DNA from: Micromonospora parva
GTDB lineage: Bacteria; Actinomycetota; Actinomycetes; Mycobacteriales; Micromonosporaceae
DNA length: 64,000 nt
Direction: 5' to 3'
Assembly (NCBI RefSeq): GCF_000718515.1
Contig: NZ_JNZS01000009.1
Location: forward strand, 186,001-250,000
Shown: positions 41,104-50,561 of the stretch, piece after piece
Numbering within the stretch: position 1 is the first letter of the stretch
Layout: each line of letters begins with the position of its first letter
Notes under the pieces: generated by a model
Seen by the model: the letters and a program-made list of their open reading frames with translations, nothing else
Told to the model about the DNA's origin: nothing
The model's database searches: none
Program-made: the position numbers and the translations under genes

Positions 41104-42605
41104 ACGCACCCCTGCGCCGCGTCGGCGTCGTCGTCATGGTCCTGTTCGGTCTGCTCTTCGCCAACCTCAACTGGATTCAGGCCTACAAGGCGGATGAATA
41201 CCGCACCAGCGACTACAACCGTCGGGTCCAGGTCGCCGAGTACGACCGCAAGCGCGGCAACATCGAGGCCGGCGGCACAGCCCTTGCCACCAGCAAGGAG
41301 ACCACCGGCAACCTGAAGTTTCTGCGCACCTACCCGGGCGGCGCCAAGTACGCCCACGTGCTCGGCTACAAGCCGGTCAACCTCGCCGACCAGGGCATCG
41401 AGCGGTCGGAGAACGACTTCCTGGCCGGCACCAGCGACCAGCTGATCGGTGACCGGTTGAAGGACATGTTCACCGGGGACGACACCGGCGGCGGCAACGT
41501 GCTGCTCTCGCTCTCCAAGAAGGCCCAGGACGTGGCGTACGACCAGCTGGGTGACAACAGGGTGGGCGCGAAGCGCGGCGCGGCGATCGCCATCGACCCG
41601 CGTACCGGGGCGGTGCAGGCGCTGGTCTCCATGCCGAGCTTCGACCCGAACCCGCTGGCCAGCCACGACAGCAACGAGGCGGCCGCGGCGTTCAACAAGC
41701 TGGAGAAGGACCCGACGGAGCCGTTGAAGAACCGCGCGCTCGCCGAGACGCTGCCGCCGGGCTCCACCTTCAAGATCGTGGTCGCCGCGGCGGCTCTGGA
41801 GAACGGCGTCACGCCGACGACCCAGATCCCGGCCGGTTCCAGTTACACCGCGCCCACGTCGGGCACGCCCATCCGCAACGCCGATCCGTCGATCTGCCCG
41901 GGACGGCAGGTAAGCCTGCTGGACGCGGTCACCTACTCGTGCAACACCGGGTTCGCCCAGCTCGGCGTGCGGCTCGGCGCTGACACTGTCAAAGAGAAGG
42001 CCCGGCAGTTCGGCTTCGAGCAGGAGGACCTGACCGTCGGCCACCTGGGTGAGGGCGGCCTGCCCACGGCGGCCAGCCGGACCGGGGACATCCAGAACCC
42101 GGACGGCAGCACCGACCAGGCCGCACTGGCCCAGTCCTCGATCGGCCAGAACAACGTCCGGATGACCCCGCTCGAAGGCGCCATGATCGCTGCGTCGATC
42201 GCGAACAACGGCAGCCAGATGCGGCCGTACCTGGTCCGGCAGTGGCTCGCACCGGACCGGACCACCAGCTACTACACCGCCAAGCCGCGGGAGCTGCGCC
42301 AGCCGGTCAGTTCCCAGGTCGCCACCGACCTGCGCGAGATGATGGTCAGCGTGGTCCGGAACGGCACCGGCAAGAGTGCCGCGATCGGCGGCTACACGGT
42401 CGGCGGCAAGACCGGCACCGCCCAGTCCGCCCCGGATCGACCGGACCACGGCTGGTTCATCGGCTTCGCGATGGACAAGAACGGCAACCCGGTGTCCGCG
42501 GTCTGCGTGATGTTGGAGCAGGCCGGTCCGGGTGGTAGCGGCGAGGCCGCCCGGATCGCCGGTCAGATCATGCGGGCCGCCATCACCGACCCGGGGGGTC
42601 GCTGA
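41100..42605 (+). CDS. pbpA: PbpA, class B penicillin-binding protein
   Basis: A 501-residue transpeptidase that crosslinks peptidoglycan as partner of RodA. An N-terminal membrane anchor (about 5-24) leads to a dimerisation region and the transpeptidase domain with SxxK at Ser222-Thr-Phe-Lys225, SxN at Ser280-Cys-Asn282 and KTG at 437-439. GTG 41100 overlaps the rodA stop; pknA begins one nt after its own stop. In mycobacteria this protein is phosphorylated by PknB and required for septation and length control. Confidence 0.96.
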   Translation: MNAPLRRVGVVVMVLFGLLFANLNWIQAYKADEYRTSDYNRRVQVAEYDRKRGNIEAGGTALATSKETTGNLKFLRTYPGGAKYAHVLGYKPVNLADQGIERSENDFLAGTSDQLIGDRLKDMFTGDDTGGGNVLLSLSKKAQDVAYDQLGDNRVGAKRGAAIAIDPRTGAVQALVSMPSFDPNPLASHDSNEAAAAFNKLEKDPTEPLKNRALAETLPPGSTFKIVVAAAALENGVTPTTQIPAGSSYTAPTSGTPIRNADPSICPGRQVSLLDAVTYSCNTGFAQLGVRLGADTVKEKARQFGFEQEDLTVGHLGEGGLPTAASRTGDIQNPDGSTDQAALAQSSIGQNNVRMTPLEGAMIAASIANNGSQMRPYLVRQWLAPDRTTSYYTAKPRELRQPVSSQVATDLREMMVSVVRNGTGKSAAIGGYTVGGKTGTAQSAPDRPDHGWFIGFAMDKNGNPVSAVCVMLEQAGPGGSGEAARIAGQIMRAAITDPGGR

Positions 42606-42606
42606 C

Positions 42607-44016
42607 ATGCTCAGCCCCGGCGTGCAGCTCGGCAACCGCTACCGTCTCGACGAGCGGATCGCCAGCGGCGGCATGGGCGACGTCTGGCGCGGCACCGACC
42701 AGGTGCTCGGCCGGACGGTCGCGGTGAAGAGCCTGCTGCCCGCGCTACTCGACGACCCGGACTTCGGCGAGCGGTTCCGCGGCGAGGCCCGCACCATGGC
42801 CACCATCAACCATCCCGGCGTGGTGGACGTCTACGACTTCGGCAACGACCAGCAGATCGCCTTCCTGGTCATGGAGTACGTCGACGGTGACGCCCTGTCG
42901 TCGACGTTGAGCCGGGTCGGCCGGCTCACTCCCGCCCGGACGATGGCCCTCGTCGCGCAGGCCGCCGACGCGCTGCACGCCGCGCACGAAAAGGGCATCG
43001 TGCACCGCGACGTGAAGCCGGGCAACCTGCTGGTCCGGCCGAACGGCACGCTGGTGCTGACCGACTTCGGCATCGCCCGCTCCGACATGGTCGGCCAGCT
43101 CACCGCCGCCGGTTCGGTGCTCGGCACCGCCTCGTACATCTCGCCGGAGCAGGCCACCGGCGGCGTGGCCACCCCCGCTTCCGACGTGTACGCCCTCGGC
43201 GTGGTCGCCTACCAGTGCCTGGCCGGTCGGCGGCCGTTCGAGGGCGACAATCCCCTCGACATCGCGATGCGGCACGTCCGGGAGACGCCCCGGCCGCTGC
43301 CGTCCGACATCCCTCCGCAGGTGCGCGCCCTGGTGGAACGGGCGTTGGCCAAGGACCCGGCCGCCCGCTGGCCGAGCGCCGCCGCCCTCGCCGGGGTCGC
43401 CCGTCAGCTCAAGGCCGCGCTGTCCCAGCAGGCCCGGGCGGCCGGTAACTCCGGGCCGGTCTCGGGCGCGCCCGCCTCGCCCGCCGCGCCCGGCCGGGCC
43501 CAGGTGCCGCAGGCGCATCAGATGCGTCCGCCGGCTGCCCGCCCGCCGGTGGGCGGGCCCAGGCCGACAGCGATCGCGCCCGCCCAACAGCCACGCCCCA
43601 CCGCCGTCGCGCCGGCCGTTCAGCCAGCCCGGCCGCAGGGCGCACCGAACGGCTACCCGCGCGGTGCCGCTGCCGTGCCCGCCGGGCCACCCCGACAGGA
43701 ACACCCGCCGGCGTACGTCCGACAGGCCGGCCCGGCAGTGCCGTCACCCCAGCCGCAGCGGTCCCGCCCCGGGATGGTGCTCCTCGCCATCCTGCTCGCC
43801 GTGCTGGTCCTGCTCTGCTCGGGCGTGATTTCCTACAACCTACGGAAGCAGTCGCAGGCCGGTGCATCGGCCGGGCTGGCGCCGCACACCGTGGCGTCCG
43901 GCGCGCTACGACTCGACGAAGGCGACGATCCGACCCGGACGTCGTACCGTCGGGAGGTACGACTCCAGCCGGGCGACGGCGGGACGACGACGAGCGAAGG
44001 ACGACAGACGCGATGA
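42607..44016 (+). CDS. pknA: PknA-type Ser/Thr protein kinase
   Basis: A 469-residue Hanks-type kinase. The kinase domain is 11-270: Gly loop IASGGMGDVW, Lys41, catalytic HRDVKPGN with Asp135, DFG at 153-155 and SPE in the activation segment. A long Ala/Pro/Gln-rich juxtamembrane region (280-390) precedes one membrane helix at about 395-416, then a short outside tail of about 50 residues without PASTA domains, as in PknA. ATG 42607 follows the pbpA stop by one nt; the stop overlaps pknB (ATGA). Confidence 0.95.
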   Translation: MLSPGVQLGNRYRLDERIASGGMGDVWRGTDQVLGRTVAVKSLLPALLDDPDFGERFRGEARTMATINHPGVVDVYDFGNDQQIAFLVMEYVDGDALSSTLSRVGRLTPARTMALVAQAADALHAAHEKGIVHRDVKPGNLLVRPNGTLVLTDFGIARSDMVGQLTAAGSVLGTASYISPEQATGGVATPASDVYALGVVAYQCLAGRRPFEGDNPLDIAMRHVRETPRPLPSDIPPQVRALVERALAKDPAARWPSAAALAGVARQLKAALSQQARAAGNSGPVSGAPASPAAPGRAQVPQAHQMRPPAARPPVGGPRPTAIAPAQQPRPTAVAPAVQPARPQGAPNGYPRGAAAVPAGPPRQEHPPAYVRQAGPAVPSPQPQRSRPGMVLLAILLAVLVLLCSGVISYNLRKQSQAGASAGLAPHTVASGALRLDEGDDPTRTSYRREVRLQPGDGGTTTSEGRQTR

Positions 44017-45830
44017 CAGCGCAGGCCCGCCTGCTCGGTGGCAGGTACCAGGTCGGCGAGCTGCTCGGCTATGGCGGTATGGCCGAGGTGCACCGCGGTC
44101 GCGACCTTCGGCTCGGTCGGGACGTCGCGATCAAGATGCTCCGCACCGACCTCGCCCGGGACGCGACGTTCCAGATGCGGTTCCGTCGGGAGGCGCAGAA
44201 CGCCGCCTCACTCAACCACCCGGCGATCGTGGCGGTCTACGACACCGGCGAGGAGACCGCGCCGACCGGCGAGACGCTGCCGTTCATCGTCATGGAGTTC
44301 GTCAACGGGCGGACCTTGAAGGAGGTCCTCGGCGCCGAGGGCCGGCTGCAGCCGCGCCGGGCGCTGGAGATCTGCGCCGACATGTGCGCGGCGCTGGAGT
44401 TCAGCCACCGGCACGGCATCATCCACCGGGACATCAAGCCCGGCAACGTGATGCTCACCCAGACCGGCCAGGTCAAGGTGATGGACTTCGGCATCGCCCG
44501 TGCACTGGCCAGCGGCGCGACCACCATGACGCAGACCAGCGCGGTGATCGGCACGGCCCAGTACCTGTCCCCGGAGCAGGCCCGCGGCGAGGCCGTCGAC
44601 GCGCGCTCCGACGTGTACGCGGCCGGCTGCGTGCTGTTCGAGCTGGTCTGCGGCCATCCCCCGTTCGTCGGGGACAGCCCGGTCAGCGTCGCCTACCAGC
44701 ACGTACGGGAGACGCCGCCGACGCCCAGCGACATCAACCCGGACGTCACGCCGGCCGTCGACGCGATCGTGCTCAAGGCGTTGTCGAAGAACCCGCTCAA
44801 CCGCTACCAGAGTGCCGGCGAGATGCGGGCGGACCTGCTTCGCGCCGCCGCCGGCCGGCCCGTGCTGGCCACCCCGGTGCTGCGCGAGGCGGAGACGGTG
44901 GCGATGGCCCCGGCCGGCGGTGGGGGCGGCTACCCGGCTTCCGGCCGCGGGCCGCAGACCGGGCAGATCCCCGCCCGGGTGGGAGACCCGCGTCAGCGCA
45001 AGGCGTCCTCCTGGCTGATCGCGATGTTCAGCGCGGTCGGCGTGCTGGCGGTGATCGCCCTGGTCGCCGCCCTGCTCTGGAACATGCAGCAGGGCAAGGA
45101 CCTGAAGGCGGTGCCCACCCTCACCGGCAAGAGCCAGGCTGTCGCGATCGACGAGATTCGTAACGCCGGGTTCTCCCCGAAGGTGGGTGATCCGGTGCTG
45201 GCCAGCGACTGCACCAAGGGCAACGTCGTCAACCAGGATCCGGCACCGACGAGCCGGCTGGAGCAGAACGGCACTGTCACCATTCAGGTCTGTGGCGGCG
45301 TTCCCGAGGTCCGCGTTCCGGCCGGGCTCAAGGGCAGCAAGCGGGAGAGCGCCATCGACCGGCTCACCGAGGCGAAGCTCAAGTACGAGGTCAAGACGGT
45401 GGACGCCGAGGCGAGCGAGGACGAGGTTCTCGACGTCGACCCGCCCTCGGGCGAGAGCGTCCCCGAGGGCACGAAGATCAAGCTCACGGTCTCGAAGGGC
45501 AACGTCCGCGGGGTGCCGGACGTCGTCGGGTTGAGCCAGGAGGAGGCCACCCGCGTCCTCCGCAACGACGGCTTCACTGTGGTCGTGCAGAACGGGCCGG
45601 AGGTGCCCGCCGCCGAAGCGGGGAAGGTCACCGACCAGAGCCCGAACGGCAAGGAGAAGAAGCCCACCGGCACGAAGGTGACCATCAAGGTGAGTCAGCC
45701 GGAGCCGGAGACCGACCCGACACCGACGAACACGCCGACGGCCACTCCGACGACCACGCCGACCACTCCCGGCAACGGGGGCGGCATCGGTCTGCCGTTC
45801 CCACCCCCGCCGAGCCGGCCGCAGGACTGA
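44013..45830 (+). CDS. pknB: PknB, PASTA-domain Ser/Thr protein kinase
   Basis: A 605-residue kinase controlling growth and division. The kinase domain is 11-275 with Gly loop LLGYGGMAEVH, Lys41, catalytic Asp140 in HRDIKPGN, DFG 158-160 and activation-loop threonines 170/171 and 173 (GATTMTQT) as in M. tuberculosis PknB. After a juxtamembrane linker there is a membrane helix (about 334-357) and three PASTA domains (about 364-430, 432-497, 498-565), then a Thr/Pro-rich tail ending in PPPPSRPQD. Three PASTA domains is one fewer than in M. tuberculosis. It overlaps pknA by 4 nt. Confidence 0.96.
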   Translation: MTAQARLLGGRYQVGELLGYGGMAEVHRGRDLRLGRDVAIKMLRTDLARDATFQMRFRREAQNAASLNHPAIVAVYDTGEETAPTGETLPFIVMEFVNGRTLKEVLGAEGRLQPRRALEICADMCAALEFSHRHGIIHRDIKPGNVMLTQTGQVKVMDFGIARALASGATTMTQTSAVIGTAQYLSPEQARGEAVDARSDVYAAGCVLFELVCGHPPFVGDSPVSVAYQHVRETPPTPSDINPDVTPAVDAIVLKALSKNPLNRYQSAGEMRADLLRAAAGRPVLATPVLREAETVAMAPAGGGGGYPASGRGPQTGQIPARVGDPRQRKASSWLIAMFSAVGVLAVIALVAALLWNMQQGKDLKAVPTLTGKSQAVAIDEIRNAGFSPKVGDPVLASDCTKGNVVNQDPAPTSRLEQNGTVTIQVCGGVPEVRVPAGLKGSKRESAIDRLTEAKLKYEVKTVDAEASEDEVLDVDPPSGESVPEGTKIKLTVSKGNVRGVPDVVGLSQEEATRVLRNDGFTVVVQNGPEVPAAEAGKVTDQSPNGKEKKPTGTKVTIKVSQPEPETDPTPTNTPTATPTTTPTTPGNGGGIGLPFPPPPSRPQD

Positions 45831-45837
45831 GCCACCA

Positions 45838-46545
45838 GTGGGCACCGACATGACCGAGGCGGGATCGTCCCCGGTCAAGCCGGTGCGGCGGTGGCCCCGA
45901 CGCCTCCGTTGGCTGGCACTCGCGGGCCTTGTCGTGCTGGTGCTCGCCAGTTCCCCGTGGCTGTGGACGACGCTCGCCGCCCGCGGCCACGTGTACGCTG
46001 CCGCCGACGCGCCGACCGCCGACGTGGTGATCGTGCTCGGTACCGAGGTGGCCGCCGACCGACAGCGGCCCGGGGACCGTCTCGCCGGTCGCCTGGACAC
46101 CGCCGCCGAGCTGGTGACCAGCGGGCGGGCCACTGTCGTTCTCGTGTCGGGCGACGGCGGTGGCGCGTCAGGTGACGAGCCGGCGGTGATGACGACGTAT
46201 CTCTCCGAGCGCGGTGTGGACAGGCGTCGGGTGGTGGCCGACCCGTTCGGCCTGGACACCTACGACACCTGCGCGAGAGCGCGCGAGGTGTACGGCGTCG
46301 AGAAGGCCCTGATCGTCACCCAGTCGTACCACCTGTCCCGGGCGGTGACGCTGTGCCGCCATCTCGGCCTCGACGTCGACGGGGTGACCGCCCGCTGCGA
46401 CGGTTGCGGCACCGCACTGCTCGCCGAGAAGTCGGTCCGGGACTACTTCGCCAGTGGCAAGGCGGCGTGGGACGCCGTTCGGAGCCGTCCGCCCGCGGTC
46501 CGCTCGCCGGCGGATCCGGCGGTCCAGAACGCGCTGCGGAACTGA
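45838..46545 (+). CDS. SanA/ElyC-type DUF218 membrane protein
   Basis: A 235-residue DUF218 protein with a basic N terminus, a membrane helix at about 24-46 (LRWLALAGLVVLVLASSPWLW) and an extracytoplasmic alpha/beta domain. Family motifs are DVVIVLGTEV, RLDTAAELVTSG, VVLVSGDGG and TYDTCARAREVYGV followed by IVTQSYHLSRAVTLC. SanA and ElyC affect envelope integrity and lipid-carrier recycling in enteric bacteria. GTG 45838 and ATG 45850 are both possible. It starts eight nt after pknB on the same strand, so it may be the last gene of the division operon. Confidence 0.87.
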   Translation: MGTDMTEAGSSPVKPVRRWPRRLRWLALAGLVVLVLASSPWLWTTLAARGHVYAAADAPTADVVIVLGTEVAADRQRPGDRLAGRLDTAAELVTSGRATVVLVSGDGGGASGDEPAVMTTYLSERGVDRRRVVADPFGLDTYDTCARAREVYGVEKALIVTQSYHLSRAVTLCRHLGLDVDGVTARCDGCGTALLAEKSVRDYFASGKAAWDAVRSRPPAVRSPADPAVQNALRN

Positions 46546-46603
46546 CCCGGCCGGCGTGGGTGCTCCCGCCACCTGACCGGATGACGACCGGAACGGTTCG
46601 GCC

Positions 46604-47254
46604 TCAGGTCGTGGCGAACGCGGCGCGGCGGCGGGTGTCGACCTCGGCGGCGAGCGCGGGCGCGCGCTCCAGCGCCTCCGCGTGACCACAACTGGCCAGC
46701 CAGTTGGCCAGCATGAGGTGGCCGCCCTCGGTGAGCACCGACTCCGGGTGGAACTGGACGCCCTCGATGGGCAGCGTTCGGTGCCGCATCGCCATCACCA
46801 CACCGGAGCCGGTCCAGCCGGTGACCTCAAGCTCGTCCGGGAGCGTTTCGGGCAGAACGGCGAGGGAGTGGTACCGGGTGGCGGTGAACGGGTCGGGCAG
46901 ACCGGCGAGGACGCCGACCGAATGGTGTCGCACCTCGGAGGTCTTGCCGTGCAGCAGCTCGGGGGCCCGGGTGACGGTCGCCCCGAACGCCTCGCCGATC
47001 GCCTGGTGACCGAGGCAGACACCGAAGATCGGCAGCTCGCCGGCGTACGTCCGGATGACGTCCAGGCAGATGCCGGCCCGGTCGGGGCTGCCCGGCCCGG
47101 GTGAGAGCAGGACGCCGGCGGCGCCCACCCTGCCCACCTCGGCGACGTCGATCTCGTCGTTGCGGCGGACCTCGCAGTCGACGCCGAGCTGGCCCAGATA
47201 CTGCACCAGGTTGAAGACGAACGAGTCGTAGTTGTCGATCACGAGGACGCGCAT
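46604..47254 (-). CDS. Glutamine amidotransferase subunit (PabA/TrpG)
   Basis: A 216-residue class I glutamine amidotransferase, supplying ammonia for p-aminobenzoate (folate) or anthranilate (tryptophan) synthesis. It has the N-terminal VLVIDNYDSFVFNLVQYL, the oxyanion LLSPGPGSP, nucleophile Cys80 in FGVCLGHQAIGE, and His169/Glu171 in FHPES. The synthase large subunit is not in this window, so PabA and TrpG cannot be told apart; it may serve both. The same gene sits beside pknB in M. tuberculosis. It follows the small membrane protein gene by two nt. Confidence 0.94.
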   Translation of the reverse strand: MRVLVIDNYDSFVFNLVQYLGQLGVDCEVRRNDEIDVAEVGRVGAAGVLLSPGPGSPDRAGICLDVIRTYAGELPIFGVCLGHQAIGEAFGATVTRAPELLHGKTSEVRHHSVGVLAGLPDPFTATRYHSLAVLPETLPDELEVTGWTGSGVVMAMRHRTLPIEGVQFHPESVLTEGGHLMLANWLASCGHAEALERAPALAAEVDTRRRAAFATT

Positions 47255-47256
47255 GG

Positions 47257-47538
47257 TCACCTGCTTGGGGAGGACGGCGCTGGGTTGTTCTGGTCGGTGT
47301 CGTACGGCAGCTCGTGATCTTCCCCGGCCGGGGTCTCCCCGGTCACCGGGTCGCCGCCGCCACCGGTCTCGGCGGGAACGCCGGACTCGACCTGCACGTC
47401 GTCGAAGGGCAGCAGGGGCTCGGCCCACGGGAAGGCGACATACCAGAGCAGCGCGACGGTGGCGGCCACCAGCAGCACCGAGCCGGTCAGCTTTCCGACC
47501 AGGCCGAAGGGGAGCTTGCGCCAGATGAACGCGTACAT
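47257..47538 (-). CDS. Small membrane protein in sortase operon
   Basis: A 93-residue protein with a Trp/Arg-rich start (YAFIWRKLPFG), one membrane helix at about 14-37 (LVGKLTGSVLLVAATVALLWYVAFPW) and an acidic, Gly/Pro-rich outside tail. It lies four nt after the sortase gene and two nt before the amidotransferase gene, so all are cotranslated. No known family; its conservation in this position would suggest a link to the sortase or division machinery. Confidence 0.8.
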   Translation of the reverse strand: MYAFIWRKLPFGLVGKLTGSVLLVAATVALLWYVAFPWAEPLLPFDDVQVESGVPAETGGGGDPVTGETPAGEDHELPYDTDQNNPAPSSPSR

Positions 47539-47542
47539 CGGG

Positions 47543-49126
47543 TCAGCCTCCCAGCTCCGCCGGGCGGCCCGCCGACTTGGGTTGGGTACGGTCCAGCTCG
47601 GCGTGGATGATCAGACGCTGGTAGTTGTCGAACTTCGGGTTGCACGTGGTGAGGGTCAGCATCCGCTTGGTCGCCTTCTTGTTTGGCTCGCCGGGCACCG
47701 GTGCCACCACTTCCACCTGCGTCGGCTTGACGATCCGCGACTGCGACACCCGGTAGACGTACCAGTCGGTCTTGCTCTCGACCACTATCGCGTCGCCTTC
47801 GCTGAGCTCGTCCAGCCGCCAGAAGGTGGCCCGGTTGCGGTGGCCGGCGACGGAGAAGTTGCCCACCTGGCCGGGGAGCGCGCTGGCCGGGTAGTGGCCC
47901 GGGGCGTAGCGGATGTCGGCCTGGGTGACGCCCTCGACCACCACCCAGTTCTTGTCGAGCTTGGGGATGTAGAGGCCCGCGAGCGGCTTGCCGCGTACCG
48001 GAGGTGACGGTTTCACGCTCGGGCCGGCCGCCGACGGGGCGACAGTCGGGTCGTCGGTCGGGCCCCACGCCTGGGCCAACTCGTTGTTGAGGTCGTTCTG
48101 GTGGGCGTCGACGATGGCCGACTTGCCCCAGACCTCGTACCCGGCGAAGAGCAGCACCACCAGGCCGAAGGTGATCAGGACTTCGCCGGTGACGCGGATA
48201 CCGGTGCGCAGCCGGGAGCCGAACGACGGTCGGGTGAGCTCGGAGTAGACGCTCTTGTAGCCCTCGCCGGTCTGGTGCGGCCGGAGTTGGACCACCCGCT
48301 CGCCCCGCCGCGGCTGGGGAGGGTCGGCGGGGTTGCCGCCGGTCGGCTCGGCGGGGACCGAGGTGCGCGGAACGGCACCCATCAGCGCGGTCGAGTCCAT
48401 GGTCGGCGGCCTGGTGGCGGGTGTTGCGGGCACGGCCGGAATCAGCGCGGTGGCGGCCGGATCCGCGCCCCGGTCACCGCCAGCGCTCGGCGGGACCCGG
48501 CCGGGCCCGGTCGACGGCGCGACGCCTTCCGGCCGGGCCGCTGCCGCGCGACCAGGGGCGGCCGGTGACACAGGCATGGCCGGGCCAGCCGGGGTGGTCG
48601 GAGGGCCGGTGGGTCGTGCGGGCCGGGCGGTGACCTGCGGAATCGGCGCGGTCGGTGAGTCGGCCAGCGGCGGGGTCGAGGGGCCGGAGGAGGCCGGCCG
48701 GCTGGGCGGGCCGGAGGTCGTCGGGCGGGTCGGCATCGCGCTGGGCGCGGCCGGTCGGGTCGGTGCGTTGCCGGGGGCAGCGGGCCGAACCGGGCCCTGG
48801 TTGCCGGTGGCCGGCCGGCCGGGGGTGGTCGCGGGGGGAGCCCCGGCGTTGCCGTGCGGGCCCAGCCCGGGAGCCGCGGTGCCCGGCCAGGGCGGTGGGG
48901 CTTCGACACCCGGTCGGCCCGGGGTCTCGTTCGGCTCAGGTCGGTCGGCGTTCGGTCGCGTCGGTTGCCCGGCTCGCGGAGGGTGCAGCACCGGCTCGGG
49001 CCAGTTGCCGGCCGGGGCCGGCCGGTCGGCTGCCGACCTGGGCCGATCCAACGGGGGCAGGAAGGCGGTCGGCTCGTCGGTCTGGTCCCGGTGTCGCCCG
49101 TCGCGACGCTCGTCCGGCCCGCTCAT
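47543..49126 (-). CDS. Class E sortase with long Pro-rich cytoplasmic extension
   Basis: A 527-residue sortase. The first 270 residues are low-complexity Pro/Ala/Thr/Gly and presumably cytoplasmic; then comes [14 protein letters not shown], a membrane helix (about 308-332) and the sortase domain (370-520) with catalytic His429 (VAGHRN), Cys495 (TLTTC) and Arg504. Class E sortases recognise LAxTG-like signals and anchor proteins such as chaplins in Streptomyces. The extension is far longer than in most sortases and could be a kinase target or a localisation element. ATG 49126 overlaps the stop of the DUF881 gene by 4 nt. Confidence 0.93.
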   Translation of the reverse strand: MSGPDERRDGRHRDQTDEPTAFLPPLDRPRSAADRPAPAGNWPEPVLHPPRAGQPTRPNADRPEPNETPGRPGVEAPPPWPGTAAPGLGPHGNAGAPPATTPGRPATGNQGPVRPAAPGNAPTRPAAPSAMPTRPTTSGPPSRPASSGPSTPPLADSPTAPIPQVTARPARPTGPPTTPAGPAMPVSPAAPGRAAAARPEGVAPSTGPGRVPPSAGGDRGADPAATALIPAVPATPATRPPTMDSTALMGAVPRTSVPAEPTGGNPADPPQPRRGERVVQLRPHQTGEGYKSVYSELTRPSFGSRLRTGIRVTGEVLITFGLVVLLFAGYEVWGKSAIVDAHQNDLNNELAQAWGPTDDPTVAPSAAGPSVKPSPPVRGKPLAGLYIPKLDKNWVVVEGVTQADIRYAPGHYPASALPGQVGNFSVAGHRNRATFWRLDELSEGDAIVVESKTDWYVYRVSQSRIVKPTQVEVVAPVPGEPNKKATKRMLTLTTCNPKFDNYQRLIIHAELDRTQPKSAGRPAELGG

Positions 49127-49923
49127 CTGGGCACCGTAGCCGAGCGCAGGGCGGTGGAGTCCTCGAATGCGGGGACTCGCACCGTGGAGGCTGTCTCCGT
49201 GTAGCCGAGCTGGTAGTCGTCGACCGCGTCCTTGAACAACCGGACTCCCTGAGAGCTGGCGAGGGCCTGCTGGAGGGCAGCGGGATCGCCGATTGCTACG
49301 ATCTTGAACGGTGGGGAGTACACCCGGCCATGAAGTAGCAGGGTGTTACCGACGCAGCGTACCGCGCTGGTGGTGAGCACGCGGACGTTCATGATTGACA
49401 TGGCCTCGGCTCCGCCGGCCCACAGCGCGTTGACCACCGCCTGTACGTCTCCCTGATGCACCACCAGGTCGTCGTTGCTGGCGTCCGACTGGGTCTGGTC
49501 GATCTGCGGCGCGTCGTTCAGCTCGACGGTGACCCCGGGGCCCGTCAGGGCGGTGAACCCGGCGTTCTGGAGGCTGCCCTGGGCGCGGTTCTGCTGCTCC
49601 TTGATCGGGGCGTCGGAGCCGGCCAGCGTGTTGGTCCGCTGCTCGACCTCGCCGCGCAGCTCGGCGGCGCGGCGCTCGCTGGCTGCCACCTGTTCGCGGC
49701 GGTCCTCGATGAGCTGATTGAGCTGGGGCCGCCGGTCCTCCCGGAGAGCGGTGCCGCCGGCGGTGGTGGCGGTGGTGGTGAACAGCAACCCGGCCGCCGC
49801 CGCGATCAGGGGCACCCCGATCGACCAGCCCGGACGGCGCTGACGCGGTCGCCGGGGCAGCAGCCCGGCAACGGCCCGTCGGAGGACCTTCTGCCAGGAG
49901 GTTGCGCCGGATGTGTACTCCAC
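49123..49923 (-). CDS. DUF881 membrane protein of the division locus
   Basis: A 266-residue DUF881 protein. A basic N terminus ([12 protein letters not shown]) precedes a membrane helix at about 34-56, a coiled coil at 65-97 ([27 protein letters not shown]) and the DUF881 domain (120-245: [43 protein letters not shown]). It corresponds in position and family to Rv0012 of M. tuberculosis. GGAAGGAA precedes GTG 49923. It overlaps the sortase start by 4 nt. It has been proposed to link wall and division; the molecular role is not established. Confidence 0.92.
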   Translation of the reverse strand: MEYTSGATSWQKVLRRAVAGLLPRRPRQRRPGWSIGVPLIAAAAGLLFTTTATTAGGTALREDRRPQLNQLIEDRREQVAASERRAAELRGEVEQRTNTLAGSDAPIKEQQNRAQGSLQNAGFTALTGPGVTVELNDAPQIDQTQSDASNDDLVVHQGDVQAVVNALWAGGAEAMSIMNVRVLTTSAVRCVGNTLLLHGRVYSPPFKIVAIGDPAALQQALASSQGVRLFKDAVDDYQLGYTETASTVRVPAFEDSTALRSATVPR

Positions 49924-50144
49924 CGAGCGTTCCTTCCGCGTGTCGGGGATCGGTCCGTGCCGGCCGGGCCGGCGATGCGAACAGTCCCGCCTCTTTCGGT
50001 CACTCCGTGCACCGGCCTGACCCCATTCGTGGTCCAGGCGGCCAATCGGGACTACGCTAGCTCTCGAACATTATTGGCCATGGACCGTCGCCCCCGCGCC
50101 CGGTTGTCAGGCCGGACGAGGTCGTCACCCCTCTGGAGAGCGCC

Positions 50145-50408
50145 GTGCCCAAGTCTCAGGTCCGTAAGAAGAAGGTGTACACCCCGCCGACGGACGTCCG
50201 TCCGACGACGACGGCGTCGTCGCGCAAGCCTAGCCCGGTGTGGTTGCCGGTCACCGCGGTCGCCTTGATCGTCGTCGGGATCGGCTGGCTGGTGCTCTAC
50301 TACCTGTCCGAGCAGGAGTACCCGGTCATGGCGTGGGGTTACTGGAACCTCGCCGTCGGCTTCGGCGCGATGGTCGCTTCGCTGGCCTTGCTCTCCCGCT
50401 GGCGTTGA
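50145..50408 (+). CDS. crgA: CrgA septation inhibitor
   Basis: An 87-residue two-helix membrane protein. A basic N terminus (PKSQVRKKKVYTPP) is followed by helices at about 32-53 (VWLPVTAVALIVVGIGWLVLYY) and 64-83 (YWNLAVGFGAMVASLALLSRW). CrgA coordinates FtsZ, FtsQ, FtsI and CwsA at the septum in actinobacteria. TGGAGAG lies six nt before GTG 50145. It is divergent from the DUF881 gene across a 222-bp gap in which no further gene is seen. Confidence 0.96.
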   Translation: MPKSQVRKKKVYTPPTDVRPTTTASSRKPSPVWLPVTAVALIVVGIGWLVLYYLSEQEYPVMAWGYWNLAVGFGAMVASLALLSRWR

Positions 50409-50450
50409 TCTGACCGGCCGTCGCATCGGCGGTCTCACGTCACCCGTCGA

Positions 50451-50478
50451 GCCCCTGCCCGGCAGGATCGGGCGGGGC
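50451..50478 (+). terminator. Terminator after crgA
   Basis: GCCCCTGCCCG and CGGGCGGGGC pair over 10 bp with one bulged T and a 7-nt loop. Confidence 0.5.
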
Positions 50479-50525
50479 CCCCTATGGTGTGCGCAGGCAG
50501 CGTGGCCTACTGCGAGATGACTCAC

Positions 50526-50541
50526 GTTACCGCTGGGTAAC
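50526..50541. promoter_or_regulatory. Inverted repeat over the Fe-S reductase promoter
   Basis: GTTACC-GCTG-GGTAAC, perfect 6-bp arms, ending eight nt before the TAGGCT -10 element and covering the -35 position. It looks like a regulator site. Confidence 0.45.
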
Positions 50542-50548
50542 CTTCGCG

Positions 50549-50554
50549 TAGGCT
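50549..50554 (+). promoter_or_regulatory. -10 element for Fe-S reductase, leaderless
   Basis: TAGGCT, followed by seven nt and ATG 50562. Confidence 0.45.
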
Positions 50555-50561
50555 GCAGTGC

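Noticed and set aside
44208..46259. Long open frame on the minus strand opposite pknB
   Set aside because: It is the mirror of a clearly coding gene. High GC at third positions removes stop codons from the opposite strand, and the translation is Arg/Gly/His-rich with no domain.
36620..50144. Chromosome origin near the division locus
   Set aside because: This locus is often near oriC, but no dnaA, gyrase or dnaN genes and no cluster of DnaA boxes was seen in the window.
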